64,000 bases of DNA from Streptomyces sp. NBC_00224 (GCF_041435195.1 NZ_CP108106.1:6487501-6551500), one strand, 5' to 3'; shown: positions 8,563-17,663, counted from the stretch's first letter. Numbers and translations: made by a program. The notes: a model not told the origin generated them from the sequence alone.

Positions 8563-9030
8563 ATGAATGGCTCGGGGCCGAAGACAGCGGTGGAATGGCT
8601 GGCGTCGGTGGCGCCGGATCCCGACGCCTGCCGGTGGGAGTGGGAGCGCAACCCCCTCGGGGTCGCCCTCCTGCCGGCCGGCAGGCGCTGGGACGTACTG
8701 ATCCTGCCGGGCGAACTGGGGCACCTGGCGCTCGACGTACTGCTCCGGCTCGTCGACCGGCCGGGCCCCGTCCTCGCCGACTTCGGCGACGCGCGCCTGG
8801 GGTTCTTCGTGCCCCCCGGTACGGCCGCGCGCTGGCTCGGCACCGGGGTGCGCGGGGCCGGGCAGGGCACTTGGATCGTGGTCCCGTACCCGGGCCGGAT
8901 CAGCGGCGGGGTGCGCTGGCTGGTCCCGCCCGACGGTTCGGGCACCCTCACCGATCCGGCGCTGCTCGAACTCGCGATGCACGAGGCGGCGGCCCGGATC
9001 GCGCGGGAAGGGCGGGAGGGACGGGACTGA
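8563..9030 (+). CDS. Conserved hypothetical protein, 155 aa
   Basis: A small, compositionally normal protein starting MNGSGPKTAVEWLASV. The start is set by a strong GGAAGGAAG at 8546-8554; the GTG at 8560 immediately before is also possible. There is no signal peptide or membrane segment. It has an N-terminal WERNPLGVALLPAGRRWDVLILP segment and a C-terminal VPPDGSGTLTDPALLELAMHEAA. The layout faintly recalls the short stand-alone relatives of bifunctional primase/polymerase N-terminal domains seen in Streptomyces, but no catalytic motif is visible and I do not assign a function. It is a single-gene unit between the polyamine terminator and the chitinase promoter. Confidence 0.7.
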   Translation: MNGSGPKTAVEWLASVAPDPDACRWEWERNPLGVALLPAGRRWDVLILPGELGHLALDVLLRLVDRPGPVLADFGDARLGFFVPPGTAARWLGTGVRGAGQGTWIVVPYPGRISGGVRWLVPPDGSGTLTDPALLELAMHEAAARIAREGREGRD

Positions 9031-9050
9031 GCGAGGTACTGCCAGAGGTC

Positions 9051-9079
9051 TTGACAACCCGATTGGTCTGGACCACATT
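9051..9079 (+). promoter_or_regulatory. Chitinase promoter with DasR-type operator
   Basis: A TTGACA -35 box (9051-9056) is followed by the palindrome TGGTCTGGACCA (9064-9075), which lies between the -35 and the expected -10 (around 9074-9079). The palindrome matches the DasR responsive element (core TGGTCTAGACCA) known to repress chitin and GlcNAc genes in Streptomyces. Binding of DasR here would block RNA polymerase. Confidence 0.85.
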
Positions 9080-9143
9080 GTGGCGGGCTCGGCCTCATCC
9101 CCGCCATTCCCGGATCCGACCCCCCCCATGCCCGGAGGACGTT

Positions 9144-10979
9144 GTGGACCGCACCGGACGCCTCGCCAGAACCTCCAGACCACCCAGACTCCTCGCCGCC
9201 GTCACGGCGGCCGTCCTCGCCGCGGGCGCCCTGGTCGCCTCCGCGCAGACCGCCCGCGCCGCCGACACCGAACTCGCCCTCAACGGCGGCTTCGAGGCCG
9301 CGCTCGACGGCTGGAGCTGTACGGCGGGCAGCGGCACGGCGGTCGCCTCGCCCGTGCACGGCGGCGCCAAGGCCCTCAAGGCCACCCCGGCCGGGAGCGA
9401 CAACGCCCAGTGCTCCCAGACCGTCACGGTCAAGCCCGACTCCACGTACACCCTGAGCTCGTGGGTGCAGGGCAGCTACGTCTATCTGGGCGCCTCCGGC
9501 ACCGGCACCACCGACGTCAGCACCTGGACCCAGTCCGCCCCGTCCTGGCAGCAGCTGACCACCACCTTCAAGACCGGCGCGAACACCACCGCGGTGACGA
9601 TCTACACGCACGGCTGGTACGGCACCGGCGCCTACCACGCCGACGACGTGAGCCTGCTGGGCCCCGGCGGCGGGCCCGTCCAGCTCCCGGCCGCCCCCAC
9701 CGGCCTGACCGCGGGCTCCGCGACCTCCTCCAGCATCGCCCTCAACTGGGCGGCCTCCTCCGGCGCCACCGGCTACAACGTCTACCAGGGCGGCTCCAAA
9801 GTCCTCTCGGTGAGCGGGACTTCGGCCACCGTGACGGGCCTGACCGCCTCCACCGCGTACACCTTCCAGGTCACCGCCACCAACACGGCCGGTGAGTCCG
9901 CGAAGTCCGCCGCCGTCACCGCCTCCACCACGAGCGGCGGGGGAGGGAACCCGGGCGGCGGTCTGCCCACCCACGCCCTCGTCGGCTATCTGCACTCAAG
10001 CTTCGCCAACGGCTCCGGCTACACGCGGATGGCCGACGTCCCCGACTCCTGGGACGTCATCGACCTGGCCTTCGGCGAGCCGACCTCCGTCACCTCCGGC
10101 GACATCAGGTTCAGCCTCTGCCCGGTCAGCCAGTGCCCGGGGGTCGAGTCCGCCGCCGACTTCAAGGCCGCCATCAGGGCCAAGCAGGCCGCGGGCAAGA
10201 AGGTCCTGATCTCCATAGGCGGCCAGAACGGCCAGGTCCAGCTCGCCACCACGGCCGCCCGCGACACCTTCGTCTCGTCGGTCTCGAAGATCATCGACGA
10301 GTACGGACTCGACGGCCTGGACGTCGACTTCGAGGGCCACTCGCTCTCGCTGAACACCGGCGACACGGACTTCCGCAACCCGACCACCCCCGTCGTCGTG
10401 AACCTCATCTCGGCGCTGAAGACACTGAAGGCCAAGTACGGCGCGAAGTTCGTGCTGTCGATGGCCCCGGAGACGTTCTTCGTGCAGCTCGGCTACCAGT
10501 ACTACGGATCCGGTCCCTGGGGCGGCCAGGACCCGCGCTGCGGCGCCTATCTGCCGGTGATCCACGCCCTGCGCGACGATCTGACCCTGCTGCACGTCCA
10601 GGACTACAACTCGGGCTCGATCATGGGCCTGGACAACCAGTACCACTCGATGGGCGGCGCGGACTTCCACATCGCCATGACCGACATGCTGCTCACCGGC
10701 TTCCCGGTGGCGGGCGACACCGGCCGGACGTTCCCGGCCCTGCGCCCCGACCAGGTCGCCATCGGCCTCCCGGCGTCCACCAACGCGGGCAACGGCCACA
10801 CGGCTCCCGCCGAGGTCACCAAGGCGCTGGACTGCCTCACCAGGAAGGCGAACTGCGGCTCGTACCAGACCCATGGGAGCTGGCCGGGGCTGCGCGGCCT
10901 GATGACCTGGTCCGTCAACTGGGACCGGTTCGGCGGCGGGGAGTTCTCGAAGAACTTCGACGCATACCCGTGGAGCTGA
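9144..10979 (+). CDS. Secreted GH18 chitinase with CBM and FnIII domains
   Basis: 611 residues from GTG 9144, preceded by GGAGGA. A Sec signal peptide of about 40 residues contains the hydrophobic run LLAAVTAAVLAAGALVASA. Then come a beta-sandwich carbohydrate-binding module (about 42-175, LNGGFEAALDGW onward), one fibronectin type III domain (about 178-265), a short Gly-rich linker, and a GH18 catalytic barrel. The catalytic motif DGLDVDFEG is complete, with the acid/base glutamate near residue 397. The enzyme hydrolyses chitin outside the cell to feed GlcNAc metabolism. Its promoter carries a DasR operator. The 3' end overlaps the convergent PAP2 gene by 65 bp with no terminator between. 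Confidence 0.95.
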   Translation: MDRTGRLARTSRPPRLLAAVTAAVLAAGALVASAQTARAADTELALNGGFEAALDGWSCTAGSGTAVASPVHGGAKALKATPAGSDNAQCSQTVTVKPDSTYTLSSWVQGSYVYLGASGTGTTDVSTWTQSAPSWQQLTTTFKTGANTTAVTIYTHGWYGTGAYHADDVSLLGPGGGPVQLPAAPTGLTAGSATSSSIALNWAASSGATGYNVYQGGSKVLSVSGTSATVTGLTASTAYTFQVTATNTAGESAKSAAVTASTTSGGGGNPGGGLPTHALVGYLHSSFANGSGYTRMADVPDSWDVIDLAFGEPTSVTSGDIRFSLCPVSQCPGVESAADFKAAIRAKQAAGKKVLISIGGQNGQVQLATTAARDTFVSSVSKIIDEYGLDGLDVDFEGHSLSLNTGDTDFRNPTTPVVVNLISALKTLKAKYGAKFVLSMAPETFFVQLGYQYYGSGPWGGQDPRCGAYLPVIHALRDDLTLLHVQDYNSGSIMGLDNQYHSMGGADFHIAMTDMLLTGFPVAGDTGRTFPALRPDQVAIGLPASTNAGNGHTAPAEVTKALDCLTRKANCGSYQTHGSWPGLRGLMTWSVNWDRFGGGEFSKNFDAYPWS

Positions 10980-11742
10980 GCAGCAGGAGCAGCTCGCACA
11001 GGCAGCCGCTCGCCAGTACGTCCAGGGGCCAGTGGTAGCCGTGCAGCACCAGACCGATGCCCGTCGCCGCGGTGAGCACACCCGCGGCGGCGGGCATCAC
11101 CCATGCGCGGCGCGGGGCGGTGTACGGGGCGAGCAGCAGGGCCGCGCCGCCGTACGCCACCATCGCGGTGGCCGTGTGGCCGGACGGGTAGTAGCCGGTG
11201 TCGGAGGTGAGCGGGCCCGCGCGGTCGGTCCAGATCTTCAGCGGGACGACCAGCGCCGGGACCAGGGCCATCGTGACTGCCGCGATCAGCGCGTCCAGGC
11301 GGGCGCCGCGCCACACCGCGTACCCCAGGGCGAGCGCGAGCACCGGCAGGGCGACGGGCATCGAGCCGAGGTCGGCCAGGGCCTGGGCCACGTCCTGCGG
11401 GCCCCGGCCCGCGAGGTGGCCGCCGACGCGCTCGTCGAGCCGGCGCAGTGGGCCGTCGGCGACGACCTGCCAGGTCAGGAGCGAGAAGAGCGCCGCGAGG
11501 GCGGCGAAGGCCGGCAAGAGGAAAGCCGGCCGCCCCGGAACAGGGGGGGAGGTTCCGGGGCGGCCGCCTTGACCGGTGTGCCGTGCGCCCCGGGGGGTGT
11601 GGGGCGGACGGCCATCCGATCGGTGAGGAGTTCCGGAGCCAGAAGCACCGGTGGTGTGCGCCAGGGCACGACCAGAACGAGGCTGGGGATGCGCCGCCCT
11701 GGAGCCGCCCGCAGTCTCCTGCGGGCGAGGTGTTTCTCTCAT
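10915..11742 (-). CDS. PAP2-family membrane phosphatase
   Basis: Up to 275 residues from ATG 11742. The C-terminal 200 residues hold the PAP2/lipid phosphatase fold: several membrane segments, the first motif as KIWTDRAGP, the second as YYPSGHTAT and the third as LHGYHWPLDV with the catalytic histidine and aspartate. Expected role is dephosphorylation of a lipid pyrophosphate such as undecaprenyl diphosphate or phosphatidate at the membrane. The first 70 residues are Pro/Gly/Arg-rich, unlike the family, and the DNA there can form two strong hairpins. The true start may therefore be internal, near the first hydrophobic segment (RPAFLLPAFAALAALF), and the upstream part a leader. Confidence 0.8.
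   Translation of the reverse strand: MRETPRPQETAGGSRAAHPQPRSGRALAHTTGASGSGTPHRSDGRPPHTPRGARHTGQGGRPGTSPPVPGRPAFLLPAFAALAALFSLLTWQVVADGPLRRLDERVGGHLAGRGPQDVAQALADLGSMPVALPVLALALGYAVWRGARLDALIAAVTMALVPALVVPLKIWTDRAGPLTSDTGYYPSGHTATAMVAYGGAALLLAPYTAPRRAWVMPAAAGVLTAATGIGLVLHGYHWPLDVLASGCLCELLLLLSSTGMRRSSSRTPRRRTGPS
11527..11566 (-). promoter_or_regulatory. 15-bp hairpin inside the apparent 5' part of the PAP2 gene
   Basis: CGGCCGCCCCGGAAC (11527-11541) pairs perfectly with GTTCCGGGGCGGCCG (11552-11566), leaving a 10-base loop. On the minus strand it is followed by GCTTTCCTCTTG. It lies just before the first membrane segment of the phosphatase, so it may act as an attenuator or sequester an initiation site. 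Confidence 0.5.
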
Positions 11743-11845
11743 CTGCAGAAACCGTACGGCAGTGGGAGGGGGACCGACAGCCGGAACTCCATCCCGCCAT
11801 CGGCCCCCCACACGTTCTTCACAGGCCGGACCTCCGGCCCGGTGA

Positions 11846-13180
11846 TCAGAGCGCGGAGAAGGCCTGCTCGATGATGTCGAGGCCCTCGTTCAGCAGGTCC
11901 TCGCCGATCACCAGCGGCGGCAGGAAACGCAGGACGTTGCCGTAGGTGCCGCAGGTCAGGACAAGGAGGCCCTCAGCGTGGCAGGCCTTGGCGAGCGCCC
12001 CGGCGGCGGCCGCGTTCGGCTCCTTGGTGGCGCGGTCCTGGACCAGCTCGATGGCGATCATGGCGCCGCGGCCGCGGATGTCACCGATGATGTCGAACTT
12101 CTCGGCCATGGCGGACAGGCGGCCCTTCATGACCTCCTCGATGCGCTTGGCCTTGCCGTTGAGGTCGAGCTCCTTCATGGTCTCGATCGCACCGAGGGCG
12201 CCGGCGCAGGCCACCGGGTTGCCGCCGTAGGTGCCACCGAGGCCGCCCGCGTGCGCGGCGTCCATGATCTCGGCGCGGCCGGTCACGGCGGAGAGCGGCA
12301 GACCGCCCGCGATGCCCTTGGCGGTGGTGATCAGGTCCGGGACGATGCCCTCGTCCTCGCAGGCGAACCACTGGCCGGTGCGGCAGAAGCCGGACTGGAT
12401 CTCGTCGGCGACGAAGACGATCCCGTTGTCCTTGGCGAACTGTGCGATCGCGGGCAGGAAGCCCTTGGCGGGCTCGATGAAGCCGCCCTCGCCGAGGACC
12501 GGCTCGATGATGATCGCGGCGACGTTGTCGGCGCCGATCTGCTTGTTGATCATGTCGATGGCCTGGGCGGACGCCTCGGCACCGGCGTTGTCCTGACCGG
12601 TCGGCCAGCGGTAGCCGTAGGCGACCGGGACGCGGTAGACCTCGGGCGCGAACGGGCCGAAGCCGTTCTTGTACGGCATGTTCTTGGCGGTCAGCGCCAT
12701 CGTCAGGTTGGTACGGCCGTGGTAGCCGTGGTCGAAGACGACGACGGCCTGGCGCTTGGTGTACGCACGGGCGATCTTGACCGCGTTCTCGACGGCCTCG
12801 GCGCCGCTGTTGAACAGGGCGGACTTCTTGGCGTGGTCGCCCGGGGTCAGCTCGGCGAGCGCCTCGGCGACCTCGACGTAACCCTCGTACGGCGTGACCA
12901 TGAAACAGGTGTGGGTGAAGTCCGCGAGCTGCGCGGCGGCGCGGCGCACGACGGCCTCGGCGGAGGCGCCCACCGAGGTCACGGCGATGCCGGAACCGAA
13001 GTCGATCAGACGGTTGCCGTCGACGTCCTCGATGATGCCGCCGCCCGCGCGCGCGGTGAAGACGGGCAGGGTGGAGCCCACACCGGCGGCGACCGCGGCG
13101 ACGCGGCGGGCCTGCAGCTCCTGCGACTTGGGGCCGGGGATCGCGGTGACGATGCGGCGCTCCTGCGGAATCGCGCTCAT
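11846..13180 (-). CDS. gabT: 4-aminobutyrate--2-oxoglutarate transaminase
   Basis: 444 residues, class-III PLP aminotransferase of normal length. Family landmarks are NSGAEAVENAVKIAR (phosphate site), FDHGYHGRT, EPVLGEGGF, the PLP-contacting aspartate in VADEIQSGFCRTG, and the Schiff-base lysine in TTAKGIAGG (about residue 288). It transfers the amino group of GABA to 2-oxoglutarate, giving succinate semialdehyde and glutamate. It completes, with the polyamine operon and the aldehyde dehydrogenase at 18.0 kb, a path from putrescine to succinate. Transcribed alone; its upstream 439 bp contain a copy of the dispersed repeat and no other gene. Confidence 0.93.
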   Translation of the reverse strand: MSAIPQERRIVTAIPGPKSQELQARRVAAVAAGVGSTLPVFTARAGGGIIEDVDGNRLIDFGSGIAVTSVGASAEAVVRRAAAQLADFTHTCFMVTPYEGYVEVAEALAELTPGDHAKKSALFNSGAEAVENAVKIARAYTKRQAVVVFDHGYHGRTNLTMALTAKNMPYKNGFGPFAPEVYRVPVAYGYRWPTGQDNAGAEASAQAIDMINKQIGADNVAAIIIEPVLGEGGFIEPAKGFLPAIAQFAKDNGIVFVADEIQSGFCRTGQWFACEDEGIVPDLITTAKGIAGGLPLSAVTGRAEIMDAAHAGGLGGTYGGNPVACAGALGAIETMKELDLNGKAKRIEEVMKGRLSAMAEKFDIIGDIRGRGAMIAIELVQDRATKEPNAAAAGALAKACHAEGLLVLTCGTYGNVLRFLPPLVIGEDLLNEGLDIIEQAFSAL

Positions 13181-13363
13181 GGGGGCTCCTGGATGATCTG
13201 CGTCTTCGGACGCGGGGGTTTTGGACGCTTCCTTGGCTTTCTTCGCAGGCTAGGGCCCGGCGCGGGGTGCGGGCATGCTCCGTTAGGGAGTGGTGAAGGT
13301 GTGTCGTTGTCCTTCGCGGACATAGCAGCGCGGGATGCGTGGTCGGTCAGGTGCGGGCCGTGG

Positions 13364-13519
13364 ATGGCTGGTCGCGCAGTTCCCCGCGCCCCTAGAGGTG
13401 CCCCTCCGGGGCATCCAGGGGATTGCCGCGCAGCGGCATTCAAGGGGCGCGGGGTTGTGACATTTGCGGCTCCGCCGCGTGGGCGCGACCAGCCCACCAC
13501 CGGCCCGCGGACAAAGACC
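13364..13519. repeat. Dispersed repeat copy in the gabT / ATPase divergent region
   Basis: The 439-base gap between gabT (minus) and the ATPase gene (plus) contains GGCTGGTCGCGCAGTTCCCC and the rest of the shared repeat core, then a partly complementary arm AGGGGCGCGGGG (13443-13454) and GCGACCAGCCCACC near 13490. Arms are less perfect than in the other copies. The parts outside the repeat presumably hold the two divergent promoters, but no clear -35/-10 pair stands out. Confidence 0.75.
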
Positions 13520-13619
13520 GGGCTCAAACAGCCGCGCTACGCCCCGTAGTTCGTCGGTTCCGTTTAGATTGGCCGCTGGACTCGGTTACGGACCTGGCTG
13601 GTCAGGGGGCAAAGGGTCG

Positions 13620-15995
13620 ATGGACACCGAAGGCACGCACGACGCACGGGGCACCGAGGCGCGGTCGGTGCCGCGGCCTGCCGCGCCGCCGCCCGTCCCG
13701 GCGCTGCCGCCCGCCTTCCCGCCGCAGCCCGCCCGGCCCCCCGGGCGCCCGCCGCTGGGCGAGTGGCTGCGGACCCCGCGCGCCGCCGCCGAGCCGGGGC
13801 TGTGGCGGTACGGGCACCGGCCGCGCCCCACCGACGCCGTCCACCGGGTGCCGGACCGGGCGCTGCTCAGCGGCGCGGTGATCGCGCTGCTCGGGGCCGT
13901 CCTCGTGTGGTCGCTGTGGCGCAACGGGTACGTGCCGCACCGGATGGTGCTGCTCGAACTGTTCACGCCGTCCGACTGGTGGGGGCTGCACCGCAGGCCC
14001 CCGGCCGCACTGACCGCGCTCGCCGCCTACAACAGCCTGGTCGCGGTCGCGGTCATCTATGTCTTCGGCCACTTCGGCAACTGGCGCGAGGTCTTCAGGC
14101 GGTACGCGGTGGACCACCCGCAGCCCGCGCGCGCGGTGCGCACCGCGCTGGTCGCCGTCGCCCTGGCGTGGTTCGTGATCTGGGCCGACGACTGGCTGCC
14201 GTTCTACTCGCTGGCCTTCGGTGTGGTGCCGCACTCGTGGATCTTCAGCGACGACCCGGTGGCCACCAAGGACGCCACCGACACGGTGACCACCGTCTAC
14301 CACGTAGTGGTAGTGGTGGCCGCGCTGTGGGTCTGCGGCCGGGCGGGCGACTGGCTCGGGCTCTTCCGCGAGCGCACCGGCCGTGCCCCGGACGGCCGGA
14401 CGGCCGCGCCCGCCGGTGCCCCCGCCGACCGGACCCCCGCCGACTGGCCCCAGCTGCGCGAGGCCGGGCAGCACGCGGCCGCCGACCGGCTGGCCGCGGA
14501 TGCGGAGAGCGGCAGGATGAACGACGTGGACTGCGCCCGCGTCCGCCGCGCCTGGACGTCGGTGGTCGCCGACCCGGCCCGGCTCCCCGCGTTCACGGAC
14601 GCGGTGCTGCGCGACGGCTCGCGCGCCTGCCTGCACCCCTCCGGCGACCGCGACCTGCCCGCCCGCGCCGCCACCCACGACCTGCTCACCTCCCAGGTGC
14701 GGATCGGCCGGTTCGCGGACCTGGAGAACAACCCGCCCGCCCGCCGGGGCGCGGGCGCGGCCGTCGACCCGGCGGCGCTCGGCACCTCGCTGCTCGCCCT
14801 CGGCCCCTCCGGCGCGGGCAAGACCCGGCAGCTGGTGCGGCCCGTGGTGGAGTCGCTGGCGCTCCAGGCGCTCGCCGGACAGGCCGCCGTGGTCGCCGTC
14901 GGCGCCGCGGGCACGCCGCTGGGCGCGGACGAGGCGTACGACGTGATCGTGCGGCCCGGCGACCCGGCCTCCGAGTACGACCTGGACCTCTACGGCGGCA
15001 CCGCCGACCCCGACGAGGCCGCCGCCCTGCTCGCGGAGGCCTGCGCCGGGGACCTGCCCGACGCCGACGTCCGGCGCGCCGCGACCGCGCTCGCCCAGCT
15101 CCTCGGGCCCTACCGGGCGGCGTACGGCCGCTTCCCCTCGGTGCCCCGGCTGCGCGAGCTCCTGGACGGCTCGGGCGACGCGCTGGACGAGCTCCGCGCC
15201 GACCTCGACCGCCAGGCGCACCCCGCGCTCCACCGCGAACTGGACGCGCGCGCCCGGCAGGCCGACATCCCCGGCGACCCGGGCCTGGTCCTCGCGGACC
15301 GCCTGGCCTGTCTGGACCGGCCCGCCTTCGCCGCCTTCTTCGACACCACCGGCCACAGCCGCCCGTTCTCGCTGCGCGCCCTGGAACACCCCGTACGGGT
15401 GAGGGTCGACCTGCCCGAGCGGGCGCACCCGGAGGCGGCACGGCTCCTCAACCGGCTGCTGCTCGCCCAGTTCACGACGAACGCCGTGGCCCGCCAGGAC
15501 CGCTCCCTGTTCGCCTGTCTGGTCCTGGACGACGCCACGCACGCCGTGACCGCGGGCTCCGTCCGGGCCCTGCAGCGGCTGCGGCAGGCCAACGCCGGGG
15601 TGGTGCTCACCCTGCGCGCGCTCGGTGACGTGCCCGAACGGCTGCACACCTCGCTGCTCGCGGCGGTCGGCTGCCACATGGCGTTCTGCGGGGTCACCAC
15701 CTGGGACGGGCAGCTCCTGGCGCAGCTGTGGGGCACCGAGTGGGTCGAGACGACGGAGGTCGCCAAGCACGCGGTCTTCGCCGACCAGCCGCTGACCCGG
15801 GCGCTGCACTCGCTGCGCAAGCTGGCCACGGGCAAGCCGGTGACCCGGGACGCGGTCACCGTGCGCAAGGTCGAGCGGGAGCGCTGGTCCGCCTCCCAGC
15901 TCGCCCACCAGGTGCCCGCCGGGCACGCGGTGCTCTCCCTCACCGACGTCGGGGGCGAGCACGCGCCGCCGCTCCTGGTGGACCTGCGGGGCTGA
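13620..15995 (+). CDS. Four-TM VirD4/TraG-like ATPase of unknown role
   Basis: 791 residues from ATG 13620 (AAAGGG upstream). The first 60 residues are Pro/Ala-rich. Four hydrophobic segments follow (about 81-100, 133-156, 174-200, 223-241), then a cytoplasmic part. This has Walker A LGPSGAGKTRQL (about 395-406), Walker B-like ACLVLDDATHAV, and a C-terminal RALQRLRQANAGVVLTLRAL arranged like the TraG/VirD4 coupling ATPases that move DNA or protein through membranes. No relaxase or conjugation gene is nearby and the gene sits among metabolic genes, so it is probably chromosomal core and its substrate is unknown. It ends at a strong terminator. Confidence 0.75.
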   Translation: MDTEGTHDARGTEARSVPRPAAPPPVPALPPAFPPQPARPPGRPPLGEWLRTPRAAAEPGLWRYGHRPRPTDAVHRVPDRALLSGAVIALLGAVLVWSLWRNGYVPHRMVLLELFTPSDWWGLHRRPPAALTALAAYNSLVAVAVIYVFGHFGNWREVFRRYAVDHPQPARAVRTALVAVALAWFVIWADDWLPFYSLAFGVVPHSWIFSDDPVATKDATDTVTTVYHVVVVVAALWVCGRAGDWLGLFRERTGRAPDGRTAAPAGAPADRTPADWPQLREAGQHAAADRLAADAESGRMNDVDCARVRRAWTSVVADPARLPAFTDAVLRDGSRACLHPSGDRDLPARAATHDLLTSQVRIGRFADLENNPPARRGAGAAVDPAALGTSLLALGPSGAGKTRQLVRPVVESLALQALAGQAAVVAVGAAGTPLGADEAYDVIVRPGDPASEYDLDLYGGTADPDEAAALLAEACAGDLPDADVRRAATALAQLLGPYRAAYGRFPSVPRLRELLDGSGDALDELRADLDRQAHPALHRELDARARQADIPGDPGLVLADRLACLDRPAFAAFFDTTGHSRPFSLRALEHPVRVRVDLPERAHPEAARLLNRLLLAQFTTNAVARQDRSLFACLVLDDATHAVTAGSVRALQRLRQANAGVVLTLRALGDVPERLHTSLLAAVGCHMAFCGVTTWDGQLLAQLWGTEWVETTEVAKHAVFADQPLTRALHSLRKLATGKPVTRDAVTVRKVERERWSASQLAHQVPAGHAVLSLTDVGGEHAPPLLVDLRG

Positions 15996-16006
15996 GACGG
16001 GCAACG

Positions 16007-16040
16007 CGGCGGGGTCACGGCGGGCGCCGTGACCCCGCCG
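16007..16040 (+). terminator. Terminator after the VirD4-like ATPase gene
   Basis: Perfect 15-bp stem CGGCGGGGTCACGGC (16007-16021) with GCCGTGACCCCGCCG (16026-16040), four-base loop GGGC; only a weak T-tract (TCCTGG), as is common in Streptomyces. Confidence 0.75.
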
Positions 16041-16119
16041 TCCTGGCAGAATCGAGGTGCGCCCTTCATACGGGACGGCGCATTTCCCCTCGTACCGTCG
16101 AAGGTCGTCGAATTCCCCC

Positions 16120-17661
16120 ATGCCGCCCACCCTCGCCTCCCTCGTCCAGCACTCGGCGCTGAAACTCACCGTGCGCGCGGGCGGGGACCGGCTGGACACG
16201 CCGGTGCGCTGGGCGCACGTCAGCGAGCTCGCCGACCCCGTCCCGTACATGGAGGGCGGCGAGCTCCTCCTCATCACCGCGATGACACTGGACGCCGAGG
16301 ACCCGCAGGCGATGCGGCGCTATGTGCGCAGGCTCTCCGGCGCCGGGGTCGTCGGGCTCGGCTTCGCCGTCGGCGTCAACTACGAGACGGTGCCGGACGC
16401 GCTGCTCGACGCGGCCCGCGAGGAGGACTTCCCCCTTCTGGAGGTGCCGCGCCGCACCCCGTTCCTGGCCATCTCCAAGGCCGTCTCGGCGGCCATCGCG
16501 GCCGATCAGTACCGGGCGGTGACGGCGGGCTTCGAGGCCCAGCGCGAACTGACGCGGGCCGCGCTCGCCGGTCCGGGCGAGCTGCTCGCCCGGCTCGCGG
16601 CGCACGTGGACGGATGGGCCGCGCTGTACGACACGGCGGGCGCGGTGGTCGCGGTGCAGCCGGAGTGGGCGGGGCGCCGGGCGGCCCGGCTCACCGCCGA
16701 CGTGGCCCGGCTGCGCGACCGGGCCGCCCCGGCCAGCGCCGTGGTCGGCGGCTCCGACGACCGCTCGGACGACCGCGTCGAGCTCCAGTCGCTCGGCACC
16801 GGGCGGCGGGTGCGGGGCGCGCTGGCGGTCGGTACGGGGGCGCCGCTGGGCACCGCCGAGCGGTACGCGGTGCACTCCGCGGTCGCGCTGCTGACCCTGA
16901 CCACCGAGCGGTCGCGGGCCCTGCAACTGGCCGAGCAGCGCCTGGGCGCGGCGGTGCTGCGGATGCTGCTGTCCGGGCAGCAGGACCACGCCCGGGCGGT
17001 GGCGGGCGATCTGTACGGCGGGCTCCTCGACGCCCCGTTCCGGCTCGTCATCGCGGAGGCCGAGGGGGAGTCGGCCGACCTCGGGGTGCTCGCCGAGGCG
17101 ATGGAGTCGGCGGCGGCACGCTCCGGCGAGGCGGTCCTGGTGGTCCCCGAGGGCGACCGGCTCGTCGTCCTGGCCGCGGACGGCGGCGACGCGGTGGCCG
17201 CCTGTGTCTCCTTCGAGCCGGAGGAGGGCGCCGAACTGGTGATAGGCCTGTCCGCCCCGGCCGGGCCGATCGCTGCGGCGTCCGCGTACAAGCAGGCCGA
17301 GCAGTCGCTGTCGGTGGCGCGGCGGCGGGGGCGGCCGCTGGTCGAGCACGAGGAGCTGGTGGCGGGCTCGCTGGTGCCGCTGCTCGCCGACGACGCGGTA
17401 CGGGCGTTCGCGGACGGGATGCTGCGGGCGCTGTACGAGCACGACGCGACCGGGCGGGGCGATCTGGTGGCGTCGCTGCGGGCGTGGCTGTCGCGGCACG
17501 GCCAGTGGGACGCGGCGGCGGCGGACCTGGGGGTACACCGGCACACGCTGCGGTACCGGATGCGGCGGGTGGAGGAGATCCTGGGCCGGTCCCTGGACGA
17601 CCCGGATGTCCGGATGGAGCTTTGGCTGGCGCTGAAGGCGGGGTCGCAGGGCGGGGGCTGA
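16120..17661 (+). CDS. PucR-family transcriptional regulator
   Basis: 513 residues. The N-terminal domain (about 1-130, LTVRAGGDRLDTPVRWAHVS, ELLLITAMTLD) is the PucR ligand-sensing domain; a GGDEF-like middle region follows. The C-terminus has the PucR helix-turn-helix (AAADLGVHRHTLRYRMRRVEEILG). Such regulators in actinobacteria control GABA, purine or amino-acid catabolism. With the aldehyde dehydrogenase 365 bp downstream and gabT upstream, control of GABA breakdown is the most natural guess, but this is context only. ATG 16120 has no clear ribosome-binding site; the frame stays open upstream to 16057. Confidence 0.88.
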   Translation: MPPTLASLVQHSALKLTVRAGGDRLDTPVRWAHVSELADPVPYMEGGELLLITAMTLDAEDPQAMRRYVRRLSGAGVVGLGFAVGVNYETVPDALLDAAREEDFPLLEVPRRTPFLAISKAVSAAIAADQYRAVTAGFEAQRELTRAALAGPGELLARLAAHVDGWAALYDTAGAVVAVQPEWAGRRAARLTADVARLRDRAAPASAVVGGSDDRSDDRVELQSLGTGRRVRGALAVGTGAPLGTAERYAVHSAVALLTLTTERSRALQLAEQRLGAAVLRMLLSGQQDHARAVAGDLYGGLLDAPFRLVIAEAEGESADLGVLAEAMESAAARSGEAVLVVPEGDRLVVLAADGGDAVAACVSFEPEEGAELVIGLSAPAGPIAAASAYKQAEQSLSVARRRGRPLVEHEELVAGSLVPLLADDAVRAFADGMLRALYEHDATGRGDLVASLRAWLSRHGQWDAAAADLGVHRHTLRYRMRRVEEILGRSLDDPDVRMELWLALKAGSQGGG

Positions 17662-17663
17662 GT

